Shown here: piece after piece, positions 24,469-36,502 of the stretch | Layout: each line of letters opens with the position of its first letter | Position numbering within the stretch: position 1 is the first letter of the stretch | Assembly: GCA_032622095.1 (NCBI GenBank) | Contig: CP136062.1 | Coordinates: 139,580,351-139,644,350 of the forward strand | Length of the DNA stretch: 64,000 nucleotides | DNA from: Siphonodentalium dalli | Lineage: Eukaryota; Mollusca; Scaphopoda; Gadilida; Siphonodentaliidae | Direction: 5' to 3' | Program-made: the position numbers and the translations under genes | The notes under the pieces: model-generated | Databases searched by the model: none | The model's input: the letters and a program-made list of their open reading frames with translations, nothing else | Told to the model about the DNA's origin: nothing

Positions 24469-24801
24469 CATCTTTGATCTGGAATATGGAGCATTCTAGT
24501 AGAAATGATACCTTGGCAGAGGTACAACACACACAGATTTCTTTCATGTTGTGCCAAGTCGTAGATAAACACATTACAAGCCACTGTGATATATTTCTTG
24601 TAAATCGTGCAGTTAAGCGGGACAACCCTCTCCCTAATAAGTTTTTCCAGACATATAATGCTCATTTCCAGTTTTTTTTTTATATTTATTTTTATTTCCG
24701 CTTTAGTGCCTCGATTACTATCTGAATAATACTTGTTGCATCATCATATAAGGGTCATTTATAACCAAGGAAATAGAAAGTCATTTAAAAAGACCAGTAT
24801 G

Positions 24802-25214
24802 AGCCTGCAAATAGGGTGTCTGTTATTTGCAGAATAAGCAGGCAAGCATCACCAAATTTACCTTATGGGGCCTCACTCTGCTTTGGCCACATCTTCTGGG
24901 AAGTATCTATAGTGTCAAATTAACATTGTTTCAATTACTTTTCCCCTACTGGGAAGCCTCTATATTCCCATAATTTACACAAGATAAAATACATAATCGA
25001 TGTGACTAATGGGTGAGCATCACCAACTTCAACTGGGGAACTTCAATCTGATCCTAGGTCTCCTATAGCAGATCTTTAAGGCCTACAAGCAGAATGAGGT
25101 TCCAGAGGGTGAGTTTGGTGATGGTAGCCTGCCTGCACGTGCAGGATAGTGTCACTAAAATCACCCTCTGGGGACCTCATTCTGCAAATGACAGACACAA
25201 TATTTGCAGGCTTG
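24802..25214. mobile_element. family E double-hairpin element
   Basis: Flanked by GACCAGTA and GACCAATA (8 bp, one mismatch). TIRs TGAGCCTGCAAATAG and mirror. The left hairpin is reduced and the right one is intact. Confidence 0.82.
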
Positions 25215-25241
25215 GACCAATACCTGATAGTTATCCACCAA

Positions 25242-25521
25242 ATTAACCCTTTCTTTGCTGAACACCCATCGATGAATACCGATAGTTCTTTTAAGAAATG
25301 TTCTGATAATAACTGCAATAAATGACCATAGGGCATTCTGTTGGGCTTATTATCAGAACATTTCCCTCCAATGAATATGATTCCTTCTGCACTTGTATTA
25401 TTTTTTGTCTGTCTGTCATCTGCTCATAATTCCGGAACACCCCTGCAAATGAATAATAGACCATTCCAATGTATGCTTTCATAGCTGAATGGTAGAATCC
25501 GTGCAGTGTAGAAAGGGTTAA
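25242..25521 (+). mobile_element. family G TTAA element, copy 2
   Basis: TTAA flanks; CCCTTTCTTTGCTGAACACC start and GTGCAGTGTAGAAAGGG end. The inner hairpin is present. Its right TTAA is shared with a B fragment. Confidence 0.82.
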
Positions 25522-25566
25522 CCCTTTCATGATTGGAGCTGCGCTGGTGCAGCATTAAAGATCCTG
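25518..25566 (+). mobile_element. family B left-end fragment
   Basis: TTAACCCTTTCATGATTGGA through GCAGCATTAAAGATCCTGT, then unrelated sequence. Shares its TTAA with the G element on its left. Confidence 0.85.
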
Positions 25567-26254
25567 TTGTAGCGATTCAGTTGTAGCGATGTTCAGGCTT
25601 ACAGTTCAGCTAGATATCCCTAATATGGATGACTGGGAAATAAAGAAACTACAGATCAACAAGTATCCATTTGCTAAATTCTACCCATGGTAAAGGGTTG
25701 ATATGAGTTTACAGTTGTATATGACGGCATACAGGGTGTTTACCATTCTCGAATGATTGAACAGTTTAGAGAGTGCATGGGACCGCTGTTCGTATAAATT
25801 ACTCCCCATGCATACTGTCCAATTACACTAGGGGGAGCTGTAGGCATCCCCGATTACATGAGGGATGCCGTTACCGGTAATGGGAAAATTGCCTATTGAT
25901 CATCCTGTCTCGGCTAATTTGTGCAAATTTTCCAATAAATGTTTTATAATCGTGAGAGTTGCACAGGCAAATCACAACATCAGTTTGGTGACCCTTTAAC
26001 CCGTTGCTTCTAAGATCATTGTGCCTTTGTATCACATACCGGTACTGGTATGGGGGTTACTGGTATGTTTTTGCAGTGTACATTTCAATTTCATGTATCT
26101 TGAGAAGTTCACTGTGAGTCAGAGATTTAAGTTGTTACAATGAAAACTGTTTTTGAACATCATCTTCAATTTCTAACGTATAAGTGTGTACCTAAAATTA
26201 GAGATACCTGTTGTCTCAGTCTGATAAAATATTAACCCTTTCATCACTGAATGG

Positions 26255-26715
26255 CAGGCCTCAAAATGTGGTGCCAAACATTTGCAGAATGAGGGATCCA
26301 GAGGGTGAATTTAGTGATGCTACCCCGCACAATGGGGAAGCATCACTAAATTCATCCTCTGGATCACCTCATTCTGCATGATGTCTAATATGGGAGACCT
26401 AGACACAAATTTAAGTTCCCAGATGGTGAAGATGGTGATGTGCACCCATTGGGCACCTCGATTCTGCATTGTGTAATCTGCCAATTGGGAGATACAGAGA
26501 AACTGAACTAAAAAAGAAAATGAAACTTTCTAAAGAAACTAAAAACCTTGTTAATTTGGTAATAAAGATGCTTTCCAGAGAAAATGATGGCAAAGCAGAA
26601 AGAGGTCCCAAGAGGGTGAAATTAGTGATGCTAGCCAGCTGTTGGGGTAGCTTTGCTAAATTCACCATCTGGGGACCTAATTCTACAAATGTCCAGCAAC
26701 ATATTTTGAGGCCTG
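26255..26715. mobile_element. family E double-hairpin element, perfect 8-bp duplication
   Basis: TIRs CAGGCCTCAAAATGT and mirror, flanked by CTGAATGG on both sides (26247-26254 and 26716-26723). Both terminal hairpins are visible. The interior includes AACTGAACTAAAAAAG. Confidence 0.9.
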
Positions 26716-26746
26716 CTGAATGGATTATTTCACTCAGACATACATA

Positions 26747-26850
26747 CAGTAATGCTCTAAGTAATCGACTTCTTAACCACAGCAGAAATATGGGTAACTT
26801 TTCAGGATTTAGTCGGAAATATGGCTTGTCGATTACTTAGAGCATTACTG
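26747..26850. mobile_element. family A MITE, right arm deleted
   Basis: Subfamily CTCTAAGTAATCGACTTC, with the mirrored end GTCGATTACTTAGAGCATT. TA flanks. Confidence 0.9.
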
Positions 26851-27197
26851 TATATGCATTGGAATGGACCATTCTTCATATGTAACGATTTTCAGACACA
26901 TGTACTCAGTCTAACTCAAGCACAGACCATTAAGATCTCATTATAATCACGATTAAATGACACTTGGTGATTTGAATGAGATGGTCGGATACTATAAGCA
27001 AAACAGGTATGGACAGCTATCTATTAAAAAGCTTAGGATTCATTCGTAGAATGTTCAGCTGACATGTCCCAGAATTATAATCAGCCTAAAGAGTGTTTGT
27101 TGAACTTATTAGCTGAACAATCTTCAGTGAATATTCCTACAAATGAATCAGGGGAATCAAGTTTCTACTCACTGGGGATTATTCAGTTATAAAAGTA

Positions 27198-27277
27198 CAG
27201 TCATGCCCTAAATAATCGACTCCTTAACCACAGCAGAATTACCGTGGTTAAGGAGTCGATTATTTAGGGCATTACTG
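27198..27277. mobile_element. family A MITE, 80-bp derivative
   Basis: Ends plus CCACAGCAGAATT only; a compact perfect hairpin. TA flanks. Confidence 0.9.
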
Positions 27278-27679
27278 TATTAAACAGAATTTCATGTGTA
27301 AATTTTGAACAAATACCCGTAGCACCATCAACCATAGTGCCATTGAGGATCATTGAATGCATGAGGCGTACCAACGTGACACACAGAGCTTTCAGGAAAC
27401 ATTACACACCTAGATGTAGGTTTCAAAGGGATAGAGCCAGAAAAGTCGTTGTTTTAGGTCACACCCTGCAAGGAATGAAATGAAGGCGACTGGACTAAAT
27501 GAATGTTATCTACCATATGGCTAATACACAGCAAAGTATGTGTCAGCCTAGAATGATAAAAGGCAGGCGCAGTACTCAAACAGTCCATGTGCTTTGAAGT
27601 TATGATATGTTTAATTTGAAGTTGATAGATGCTCTAGTTTGAACTAAAGCTGTATGCTAACTTGCTTTGTGTTTGTGAC

Positions 27680-28680
27680 AGCTGGCTTGAGTGGCCTGGT
27701 GTTGATTTGATTTGCTGTTTTTTTAGCTTATATCACTCTGGACCCTTGTGATCTCTGTCTTTCCTCGGCAAGCCTGCAAATAGCTTGTCTGTCATTTGCA
27801 GAATGAGAATTTAGTGACACTATCCCGCATAGCGGGCTATCATCACTAAATTCACCCTCTGGGGAACTCATTCTGCTAAAGCCCTCAACTGCTATGGCAG
27901 ACCTAGGATCAGATTGAAGTTCCCCAGTTGAAGTTGGTGATGTTCACCCATTGGGCACCTCAATTATGAATTTTATCTTCTGCAAATTAGGGATATAGAA
28001 ACTTCCTAGAAGGGAAAAGTAACTAAAAACAATGTTAATTTGATACTATAGATACTTCCCAGAAGATGAGGCCCAAGCAGAATGAGGTCTCCAGAGGGTG
28101 AATTTGGTGATGCTAGCCCACTATGCGGGATAGCATCACTAAATTCACCCTCTGGGGACCTCATTATGCAAATGACAGACACGCTATTTGCAGGCTTGTT
28201 CCTCGGCTGTAACCTTTTGAAAAAATATCATTCTGTTGACATCTGTGTACATCTTAGGTCAGGACTTCTATATTTTTCATGGTATCCCAACTCTCAGCTT
28301 GTCTTGATTACATAGTACAGTCCACTGATTTTTTTTCTGGTGATACAGCTAGCTCTTCATGTATCAAAAGGAGAAGTTGTGGAATAGTGTTGGTTTGAGT
28401 ACCATTAGAATTGTTGATACTGAACAAGGTTTTATTTAAAATGAGTTCAAGTATGAGGTGGCTCCACATATAAAGGGCCCAGCGCTTGCTGCCAAATCCT
28501 CACATGACTTTCATCATGTTATTATATGATGTTCATAAATAAATAATATTTACATCAATTTGATTTCAATGGTGCCAATTTGGCTACGATGTTGGTAGAG
28601 TCAATATATGTATTATTCTCATATTTTGTTATCTTTGGCACATTTGAACATTTGAGTTAGCATCAGTATTTGTTTGGAAC
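27680..28680 (+). repeat. local tandem duplication, copy 1 (with E inserted)
   Basis: Shares ACAGCTGGCTT, AATTTGCTGTT-like, AGCTTATA and TTGACATCTGTGTACATCTT with 28725-29340 in the same order, at clearly diverged identity. The E element at 27779-28198 is absent from the second copy. Confidence 0.7.
27779..28198. mobile_element. family E double-hairpin element, perfect 8-bp duplication
   Basis: TIRs CAAGCCTGCAAATAG and mirror, flanked by TTCCTCGG on both sides (27771-27778 and 28199-28206). Both terminal hairpins are present. The 28.8-kb duplicate supplies an empty site. Confidence 0.93.
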
Positions 28681-28724
28681 ATTCACGAACATAGATATTT
28701 AAAACATTTTAATATTATTTATAA

Positions 28725-29340
28725 CAGCTGGCTTCATCCTCTGATGTTTCTTTAATTTGCTGTTTGTTTTTTTTAGCTTATAGCACTTTATTTATCTCTG
28801 TCATTCCTGGGATATAAACCTTTGAAAGAAAATCATTCCGTTGACATCTGTGTACATCTTCTGTCATGCCCTCCATATTTTTCATTTTCTGGCCACTTTG
28901 GGTAACTCCCATCTTGTCATGCTTTTAATATACAATTCACTGATGTCTTTCTGATAAAAAGCTAAATCTCCATGCGTTCATATCACAAAGAGTAGTTGTG
29001 AAAATGTTATTGATGCACAGGGGCAGGGAGGCATGAAGGGGTTCCAGTCTCCTTTACCCTCATCTGATGTTTGTACAAATGCCTAATTTATTTGGGGAAC
29101 ATGCCTTCTAAAGGTTGCACCCCCATGCCTTGCAACGTTTTTGCTACTCCTGTAGTATCAGAATTATCTGTAGTACTGTAGTACCAGGATTGTTTATCTA
29201 AAAATTAGAATATCAGTTTAATGATGCCAGTTTAGAAATGTTGGTAGAACAAATTGGTGTTGTCAAGAAAAAAATTGTAAATTTTATCCAATTTTCATTC
29301 AGATTGCGATCATTGGGAAATCTGAACGTTTCATGTTCAT
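28725..29340 (+). repeat. local tandem duplication, copy 2 (empty site)
   Basis: Parallel to 27680-28680: AACAGCTGGCTTCATCC, TTTTAGCTTATAGCACTTT, TCATTCCTGGGATATAAACC, TTGACATCTGTGTACATCTT. It carries a hAT-like CAGGGGCAGGGAGGC segment at about 29019-29155. Confidence 0.7.
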
Positions 29341-30573
29341 CATTCAAGGATATATACTGAATATATTCTAATGATGAAATTTAACACTCTAATGCAACAC
29401 CACTCTTGTAACAGCTCAGCCAGATTCACCAACATCTTCACATTATGGGTGGACCAGTTATCTAGGCTTGTATCCCATCACTTTGTTCTGTTTAACATTT
29501 TCCTTCCTTGGCTGTTGTGGAGAAATCTTGCGTGAAAGTATTTTATGATACACCCGTATATCTCACTTCACCCCAGAAATTATAGCCCCTAAAGCGGAAC
29601 AAGTGGAGCATATATTTGAAGTATCCCTTATATACCCAACACAATGATATACATCAAATATCAGAAGTATTCCTTACAGCTCAACGGTATTTGATAGCCA
29701 ATCTTATGGATCCCTTTTCCAACACTGTAATCTAAAATAAACTCAAGACAATACCCTCTTCGGTTCTCCTCTTGTGATATCTGGTTATTCAGGGATATTC
29801 AAGTTAATTTATGATTTTAGGGTCAATATTAGAACTTAACAAGTGCATTTGAATGAATAGTTGCTTTGAGATTTGATATGTACCACTTGATATAGTGATA
29901 TTCCACCATTCATACCTCAGAAACCAACCAAGGCTCACATCGTTGTATTTATGCACTGATTCATGAACATATCTGACACCATAGACTTAAGAGAATATTA
30001 GTTACCCATTCATCGATATATTTAAGTATGTAAGGTGACGGATCTGTATGAAGAGTTCATTAGTACTCACATTTGAATCGGCGTTCATGATAGGTACAGT
30101 GGGTACAGCTGAAAAATCATACAAAGTTCATTAAACCATTATTACCAAGAAGAACATGAAAAAAATAGAACAAATTTGTTCTTTCTTTCATTATCAATAA
30201 CCCTCCAGTAATGAGATTCCTCCTGTTGAAACCAGTGTTTGTAAACATTTTCTGTAACATGCAGTGCAATCACCATTATATTTTCCAGAATGAAAGATGA
30301 CTCTAAAATTCAAACACTTTTGGCTTATGATCAGACACGAGGTGCTGTGTATTTCCTAATTAACGTAGTTGCGGATGCACTCAAGTCACTCTACATTTAT
30401 ATTGTCTTGGTGTAAAAACAAAAGAGAATTAGTGCCACATATTGCACAAATTAATCCTTCTCAACTGCTAAAACTTTGAATAAGGTCCTCGATGGACAAA
30501 CATAACACAAGTACACACAAATATAAAAACCAACTTAGGAAAAACACATATCATAATGAAAAACCCTCACATA
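29341..30573. other. intron 2 stretch, nothing recognised
   Basis: Unique sequence with no palindromes or coding signal that I can support. Confidence 0.5.
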
Positions 30574-30816
30574 CAGTAATGCCCTAATTAATCGACTCCA
30601 TAACCACAGTAGAATTATGGGTAATTTTTCATGATTTAGTCAGAAATATGGCTTGTTGCCATTCATCGGAAAGCTCTCCCCAAGAGCTTTCCGATGAATG
30701 GCAACAAGCCATGAGCTTTCCGATGAATGGCAACAAGCCATATTTCCGACTAAGTCCTGAAAAAGTTACCCTTAATTCTGCTGTGGTTAAGGAGTCAATT
30801 AATTAGAGCATTACTG
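30574..30816. mobile_element. family A MITE with duplicated segment in right arm
   Basis: CAGTAATGCCCTAATTAATC start. GAGCTTTCCGATGAATGGCA occurs twice in the right arm. TA flanks. Confidence 0.9.
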
Positions 30817-31170
30817 TACATATCTCAAGTACATGTACACCCAAATATAAAAACCAACAGTCAGTCTTGGCCTTGGCTGATAAATCAAACTTTAACAGGT
30901 CAACAGGCTCTGTCATGCACTTGACAGGAGATGAGGAGCCCTGACCAACCAATATATATAAGTCAACTGGATTGCATTGGACACTCTCCTGGGCATTGAG
31001 CCTGTAGTACAAGCCCAGAATCTGACAAGACTACAGTAACAGGAATCTATACAAGTACTAACTGCAGGTACTAGTAGGTAAACAGGCCACGCCTTATTCA
31101 AATCAATATATACACACACAAAGAAAAATAAAGTACTGGTAAGTCACAAATCGCCAGACCATGTCTGGCA

Positions 31171-31204
<34 letters not shown>
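31171..31204 (+). repeat. G34 homopolymer
   Basis: Thirty-four G in a row, just after a 7-bp hairpin GCCAGACCATGTCTGGC. The true length in the genome is uncertain. Confidence 0.9.
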
Positions 31205-31206
<2 letters not shown>

Positions 31207-31738
31207 TGGGTCTTTGCTGCATCACCTTTCGCCGTATATGAATTTGAGGACTTTACATTATTTGTACCAGAAACATCGAGAGTTTCAGACAGCTTGAATA
31301 CACCTTTAATAGTGACCTGCACTTTAGCATACAATACATGAAAAAATTATGCCACTTTATAATTTCAAGTTAAAAAATAATGTATATATAAAGTATACCA
31401 TAAAGTATAACCATATAAGTATTCATTAAAAGTTGGGTCAGGTTTTATTGTATAAGTGTTGCATTGTTGAGAGTTTTTGGAATTCACATATTATTTATGA
31501 GCATTCCTTCCACAAGGGGATTGGAAGTAATGTGACACCTGTGTTAATTGTGAATGGGCTTTGTTGTGGTCAAATCAAAAGAATTCCTCAATTCATAAGG
31601 CAAATAAGCAGGTGATAAAATCAACATTGTGAGCCAAGATTGTGTTCACACTTTAACACTTGATACCTTCATGTAACTTCTCAGTGTAGATGTACTAGGT
31701 CTTTAAATTGTTTTTTTTTATGCGCAGGTTATTCATTT

Positions 31739-31820
31739 GATTAACCCCTTTCTTTACTAAATGGATTGTCCCATCCATTGGATAGTCTACTATTCATCAG
31801 GAGGGGCATTCAGGAAATAT
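31739..31820 (-). mobile_element. family G fragment carrying an F insertion
   Basis: TTAACCCCTTTCTTTACTAA through CATCAGGAGGGGCATTCAGG, the reverse of the right end of copy 24255-24468. It continues after F as AGGAAATATAAGCAAACTG. Confidence 0.78.
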
Positions 31821-32309
31821 TAGATCATGCCATGGACGCCCATAGAGATCATATTCCACCAGTACAAAACCTGGGAACTTTTTGGTTTTGACAGGGAACC
31901 TTATAAAATCGAAAAAATAACACAAGAAATATATTTCTTTGTTATTATCTGTTTCTTAACAATGTACTTCACTGTAGGTGAAGGTCCCAAATCGAAATTG
32001 CACAATTTAAGTGAATTTGTGAGCGATTTTGCTTTGCATTTCTGACAATTATGGAATTTTTCCTGGGAAATTAAGTGAATGTTTATTGCGATATCGGCTC
32101 TCAAAAGTCACTGAAAAGTATGCATTTTCAAGTTGGGACCTTCATATATACAGTGTAGTGAAGTACACTATTAAGAAATATATTCCCCATGTTATTTTTT
32201 CGACTTTATAAGGTTCCCTGTCAAAACTTCAAAAAGTTCCAATGTTTTGTACTGGTGGAATATGATTTCTATGGGCGTTAGCCAGAATAGAGATTCATGG
32301 CAGGGTCTA
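31821..32309. mobile_element. family F foldback copy 5, perfect 9-bp target duplication
   Basis: TAGATCATGCCATGG to GGCAGGGTCTA, flanked by AGGAAATAT on both sides. Inserted into a G-family fragment. Confidence 0.9.
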
Positions 32310-32329
32310 AGGAAATATAAGCAAACTGT

Positions 32330-32482
32330 GTGTAGGTCTCTCATAGCAGATGAGGCCATGCAGAATGAGGTCCCCAGAGGATGAATTTGTTAACGCTAGC
32401 CTGCTGTGCGGGGTAGCGTCACTAAATTCACCTCCTGGGGACCTCATTCTGCAAATGTTTCGGCACTATATTTTCAGGCCTG
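32330..32482. mobile_element. family E fragment, one complete hairpin
   Basis: AGAATGAGGTCCCCAGAGG and its mirrored arm enclose a GC-rich loop, followed by the TIR TATTTTCAGGCCTG. The other half is missing. Confidence 0.8.
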
Positions 32483-32512
32483 CTTATGAGATACCCCAAT
32501 AGAACTTAACCT

Positions 32513-32710
32513 CAGTAATGTCCTAAATAATTGACTCCTTAACCACAGCAGAATTATGGGTAACTTTTCAGGATTTAATATGGCGTGTTGCCATTCATCA
32601 GAAAGCTCTCACTGAGAGCTTTCCGATGAATGGCAACGAGCCATACTTCCGACTAAATCCTGAAAAGTTACCCACAATTCTGCTGTGGTTAAGGAGTCGA
32701 TTATTTAGGA
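32513..32710. mobile_element. family A MITE, right end truncated
   Basis: CAGTAATGTCCTAAATAATT start; the mirrored arm stops at CGATTATTTAGGAC. Confidence 0.9.
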
Positions 32711-35700
32711 CTAAACATATGATACATATAAAATGATTGCTCTTTGTCATTTACAATACTATGCAACCGTCATTCAAGAAAATATTTCTGTCACGATCAC
32801 AATCTTCCTCTTAGATTGCGTATCTAGTTTGAGGATCAAGACCCTTTTCGCTATGAGCGCTCATTCTCTCTTTCTCTGGGTGAGAGCTGAGCAGGCAACC
32901 ATTTGGTTAACAGCTGAGGTATTCTATAGAAGCTTGAAGCATGATATCTGCTGGTGATATCTCATGTGGTAGACTTCTCTATGTATTTGTTCATGATGCC
33001 ACCTGTTTCCATTCTGGTGGGTATGCCAACAATGCTTAATGGCAGATCAATTGGATTCTGAACTTCACCTGATGAATATCCTCTATTTCATCCAATGGTG
33101 CCAGGGTACATTATTATGAGGCCTTCATATGTGGTGTCACCATCTGTGATTGTTCCCTTATAGAAATGACCTCTGTCCGTCCGTTCATGTGTCCATCGCA
33201 CATTATGGGAACCTTCATTGTGTAATCAACTCCTCCCACAGTTTAAAATTCAGATAATTGAACTTTAGGATATTGTTACCCATATATTGCTAATGTGCAA
33301 CATGTATATGGACGACAAAAATAAATAATTTTCATAGAGCTATTCCCCTTTCTTGACTCAGTATATGGCGATAGAACCATATCATGACTCGAGTCCAAAT
33401 GGTCAAATGCCAGTGTAAGGGTTTTTATTTTTTTTATTTTTGCAAGACTCAATACAAGAATACAATTATATTGTAGAGTTAGTACAAGAAATGGGGAATA
33501 TTTTGGCACATTCAGAAAGAGAATTATACCATAATCTATCTATATAAAAGCCCAGTGTTTGTCTGTGTGTCTGCTGTATCTCTGTCATGATTTTAGCGCA
33601 TCTAAAAATATATCACCCTCATGTCCGATTGCGCCCAAATTTTGATCATGTCATGTGGCCCATATTAGAATACGACATCCAAAATGTCAGGCCAATCGGT
33701 ACAAGATGACCTGAGATAAAACGCTTTTCCTAAAGATTATCAAGACAATATTTTCACTGATATTATGCATTTGTCCAAAGATGAATGTATTTTATCGGCA
33801 TACGTCAGAAAACACCAAGAAAAATTCCGGACAAACTCCGCGCACAGTTAGCCGGGTTTCTTTATATCATTATCAGCGGTGACAATATTTTCCTGCATGT
33901 CATGATTGTCACCAGTCCTGTCAATCCCCTAGTACCAATATATTAACCCCTGGGTCCTTTGTATTAGAACCCAAAATCTAGGCCCTTGAACCTGGCTATT
34001 AAAACCAAAAGTTATTCCGTTTTTTAATCTGAACTCTGAACTACTGACCTTTATCCCCCTCTGGTAGACCTCATATATTTCATGGAATAAAGCCACTTTT
34101 CTTTATCTTGTAGGCAAATTTAGCCTAGCATCATGTTTCCCATCAGGAATCTTTAAGTAACTGATCTAAACTATGACCTTAAAGCCTGTGGTATTATCCA
34201 TACATTCTATGAGCTTGTGTTGAAATGTCTATCTTAGTACCACACACCAAGACTAAACATCATTCCAAGTTTTGATGGACCTGCAACAACAAATTGGTTT
34301 GAGCACTGGACTAATAGATGGAGGGGTAATTTTAGCTTCTGAGGTACTAAGAATTCTAAAGTTTGTTGTCTGTCAGACATCTGGAGGAAATATTTGTTTA
34401 GAGCAAATTCTCAGTTGGTTTTTGTAGGGTTCAGTTTAGGAAACAGCCATGACTGCTATTAAAGGCTGTTTATACCAAGAAACTGATCCATTAACATCAT
34501 CTCATGTATTAAAGTAGTAGTGGAGTAATGTGGGGTGGGGGGTCCTACATAGTTCATTGCCTGCTGATGCAGCAGTCATCACGTGAGGGGCGGGGTGGTG
34601 GGTCCTACAGATGTACATGCCTGTTGTTGCATTAATCATGAGAGTTATAGGCTAATTTTATTGAAATTCTATTGATTTAGGTAAAACTATAAAAAAAAAA
34701 ATTGAATTGTCATTTTCAACTAATTTTGGTGAAGGTTCACATGACTGATTCATCTGCTAATTCAGTCATCTAATGTAATATATATATAGTATCTAGTTCC
34801 TATGTATGTGGTTGTAATTGTTAACCCACCATCCGGATCCCATATAATATGAAATTTTCAAATTTTGGGCTTTGGAGTCTAAAGTTTGCCAGAAAATAGG
34901 AACATTTTCAACACTTGGTATTGATAACACATACTTCACACTAAATAAGGGTTGCGTAGTGCAAAATTAAACTTTTAAAACATTCTCAACCTGTTGAAAA
35001 ACTTGTTCAAGGATGGGAGAAGGGACGCAAGTGATAAAATAAGATTTTATTTAAGCAAACCATAAAACAATGGTGTCTGCCAACATTTTAAAATGGAATG
35101 GGTATACATGTACATCAAATTATAATAAGCTCACAGATGGCATCATCATACAGATAATAAAGTGTTTCAATGTTCATCCAATCATCTACTACCGCTGTAT
35201 GCCTGGTTGATACAGTTTAATATGTTCCAATATACTGTAGCTCTCCTGATATTGTTTACATTACATTCCGTGCTGTCAGCCCATTTGAGTGACGATGCAG
35301 AATTATTGACAGTTATTTTCAGTTAAATGGTTAACACTTGACAATGGCTTTCATATGTGATTAATCAGATCTAGACGAGAATAAGGCTGCGCATCAATCA
35401 CATAAGGATATCACATGTACGGAGTACCCCAATGGATCAGGTCCCAACTGTAAGTTTAGTCAAGGAGATTTAATCGGAATAAAAGCGCCAAATTGGATGA
35501 ATTATTCTGTAATCCTACAGCCATTCCCATCAATCATTCAATATCATCCGTAATTAACAAACCTGTGTTTGGACAGTCTTGGTTATGAGTTATTTTTCCT
35601 GATGATCCAGTGATGGTCCAGTTCAGAGTGTCCCAGCGATGGTGCCAATAATATTTCATGGTGTACGAATGTCCGATCAATGTCATTGGTTCCCTTATGA

Positions 35701-35736
35701 TAATTCTGATGTGAAAAACACTTGAGAATAGATAAG
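32711..35736. other. intron 2 stretch with two minor repeats
   Basis: Contains a dispersed-repeat-like start (ATCTATCTATATAAAAGCCC, about 33535-33730) resembling family K, and an imperfect tandem duplication at 34510-34640. I recognise nothing else. Confidence 0.45.
34510..34640 (+). repeat. imperfect two-copy tandem repeat, about 68 bp
   Basis: GGGGTCCTACATAGTTCATT and GGTGGGTCCTACAGATGTAC head two parallel units that both continue TGCCTG(C/T)TG. Confidence 0.7.
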
Positions 35737-36061
35737 TTAAAGGGGTACTGTACACTAAATCCTGCCATTTATGGGACCATCTCCTTTTATACTCGACAGA
35801 ATATTAGCAACAAATGAATGAATTTGAGACATGGATTAGCGCAAAAAAAGGGAGAAAATGACTCCAGTCATAAATTCATTTTCATTATAATTGCCATGTG
35901 TTTTGCATTGTTCATAGAGCACACACATGTATTTTGCACTAATCCATGGCTCAAATTCATTCATTTGTTGCATATATTCCATTGAGTATAAAAAGAGATG
36001 GCCGCATAAATGGTCGGATTTTAATAATAATAGTGTACAGTACAGTAAAGTACCCCTTTAA
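35737..36061. mobile_element. family H TTAA element, copy 2
   Basis: TTAA flanks, AGGGGTACTGTACACTAAAT start and AGTACCCCT end. It includes a second inverted copy of the inner CATTTGTTGCATATA segment, so it is longer than 5692-5879. Confidence 0.75.
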
Positions 36062-36241
36062 AGTATTATATAACATAAGAAAATCTTCATCCCAAAAAGT
36101 ATTCTTCACCCAGCAGAGCTTTTGAGGGAGTCGTTTTGAATTATTTTATACTTGAATTCTTCGAGTTAAAATTATGTCTACTGTAATTTATAGGAGTTTC
36201 TATTAAAGACTATTATAACTCGTGTTTTGTTTTATTTCCAG

Positions 36242-36299
36242 GAACTGTCAATTGTTTTAGAAGATTCCTGCAAGTCCGATAACAACATCCCTTTAAAAG
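36242..36299 (+). CDS. nkd: nkd coding exon 3 (residues 46-64)
   Basis: 58 nt between acceptor TTTTATTTCCAG and donor GTGAGTAAG, entering in phase 0 and leaving in phase 1. It encodes ELSIVLEDSCKSDNNIPLK plus one base. Both splice sites are strong, and the phases match exon 2 and exon 4 exactly. This linker before the EF-hand is poorly conserved in the family, so no domain can be named. A truncated B-family palindrome begins only about 16 bp after the donor. The preceding intron is 28.9 kb and could hide another small exon whose length is a multiple of three. Confidence 0.68.
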
Positions 36300-36315
36300 G
36301 TGAGTAAGTCAATCA

Positions 36316-36502
36316 ATTGCATATACGAGAATGTACTGGCTTGCAAGGTAAATGTAAATGTTGTTAGGCCAATGTATTCTCTTATATATGCGAGGGTCCA
36401 TATGGGAGACTTTCATAATTATATAAGAGAATACATTGGTAGTACCAATTTGGTACAGGGTTTTCGCAAAATTTCAGGAAGCTCCAGTCATGGAAGTGTT
36501 AA
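36316..36502 (+). mobile_element. family B MITE, left end missing, next to exon 3
   Basis: Starts within the first hairpin (CATATACGAGAATGTACTGG), keeps the second, and ends CATGGAAGTGTTAA. It begins about 16 bp after the exon 3 donor. Confidence 0.85.

Noticed and set aside
29401-29520. Third copy of the 27.7/28.7-kb duplication
   Set aside because: Only TGTAACAGCTC and CCTTCCTTGGCTGT are reminiscent; too weak.
33535-33730. Third copy of family K
   Set aside because: Only the ATCTAT...ATAAAAG start is similar; the diagnostic GGTGTGGTGACTCAGGG segment is missing.
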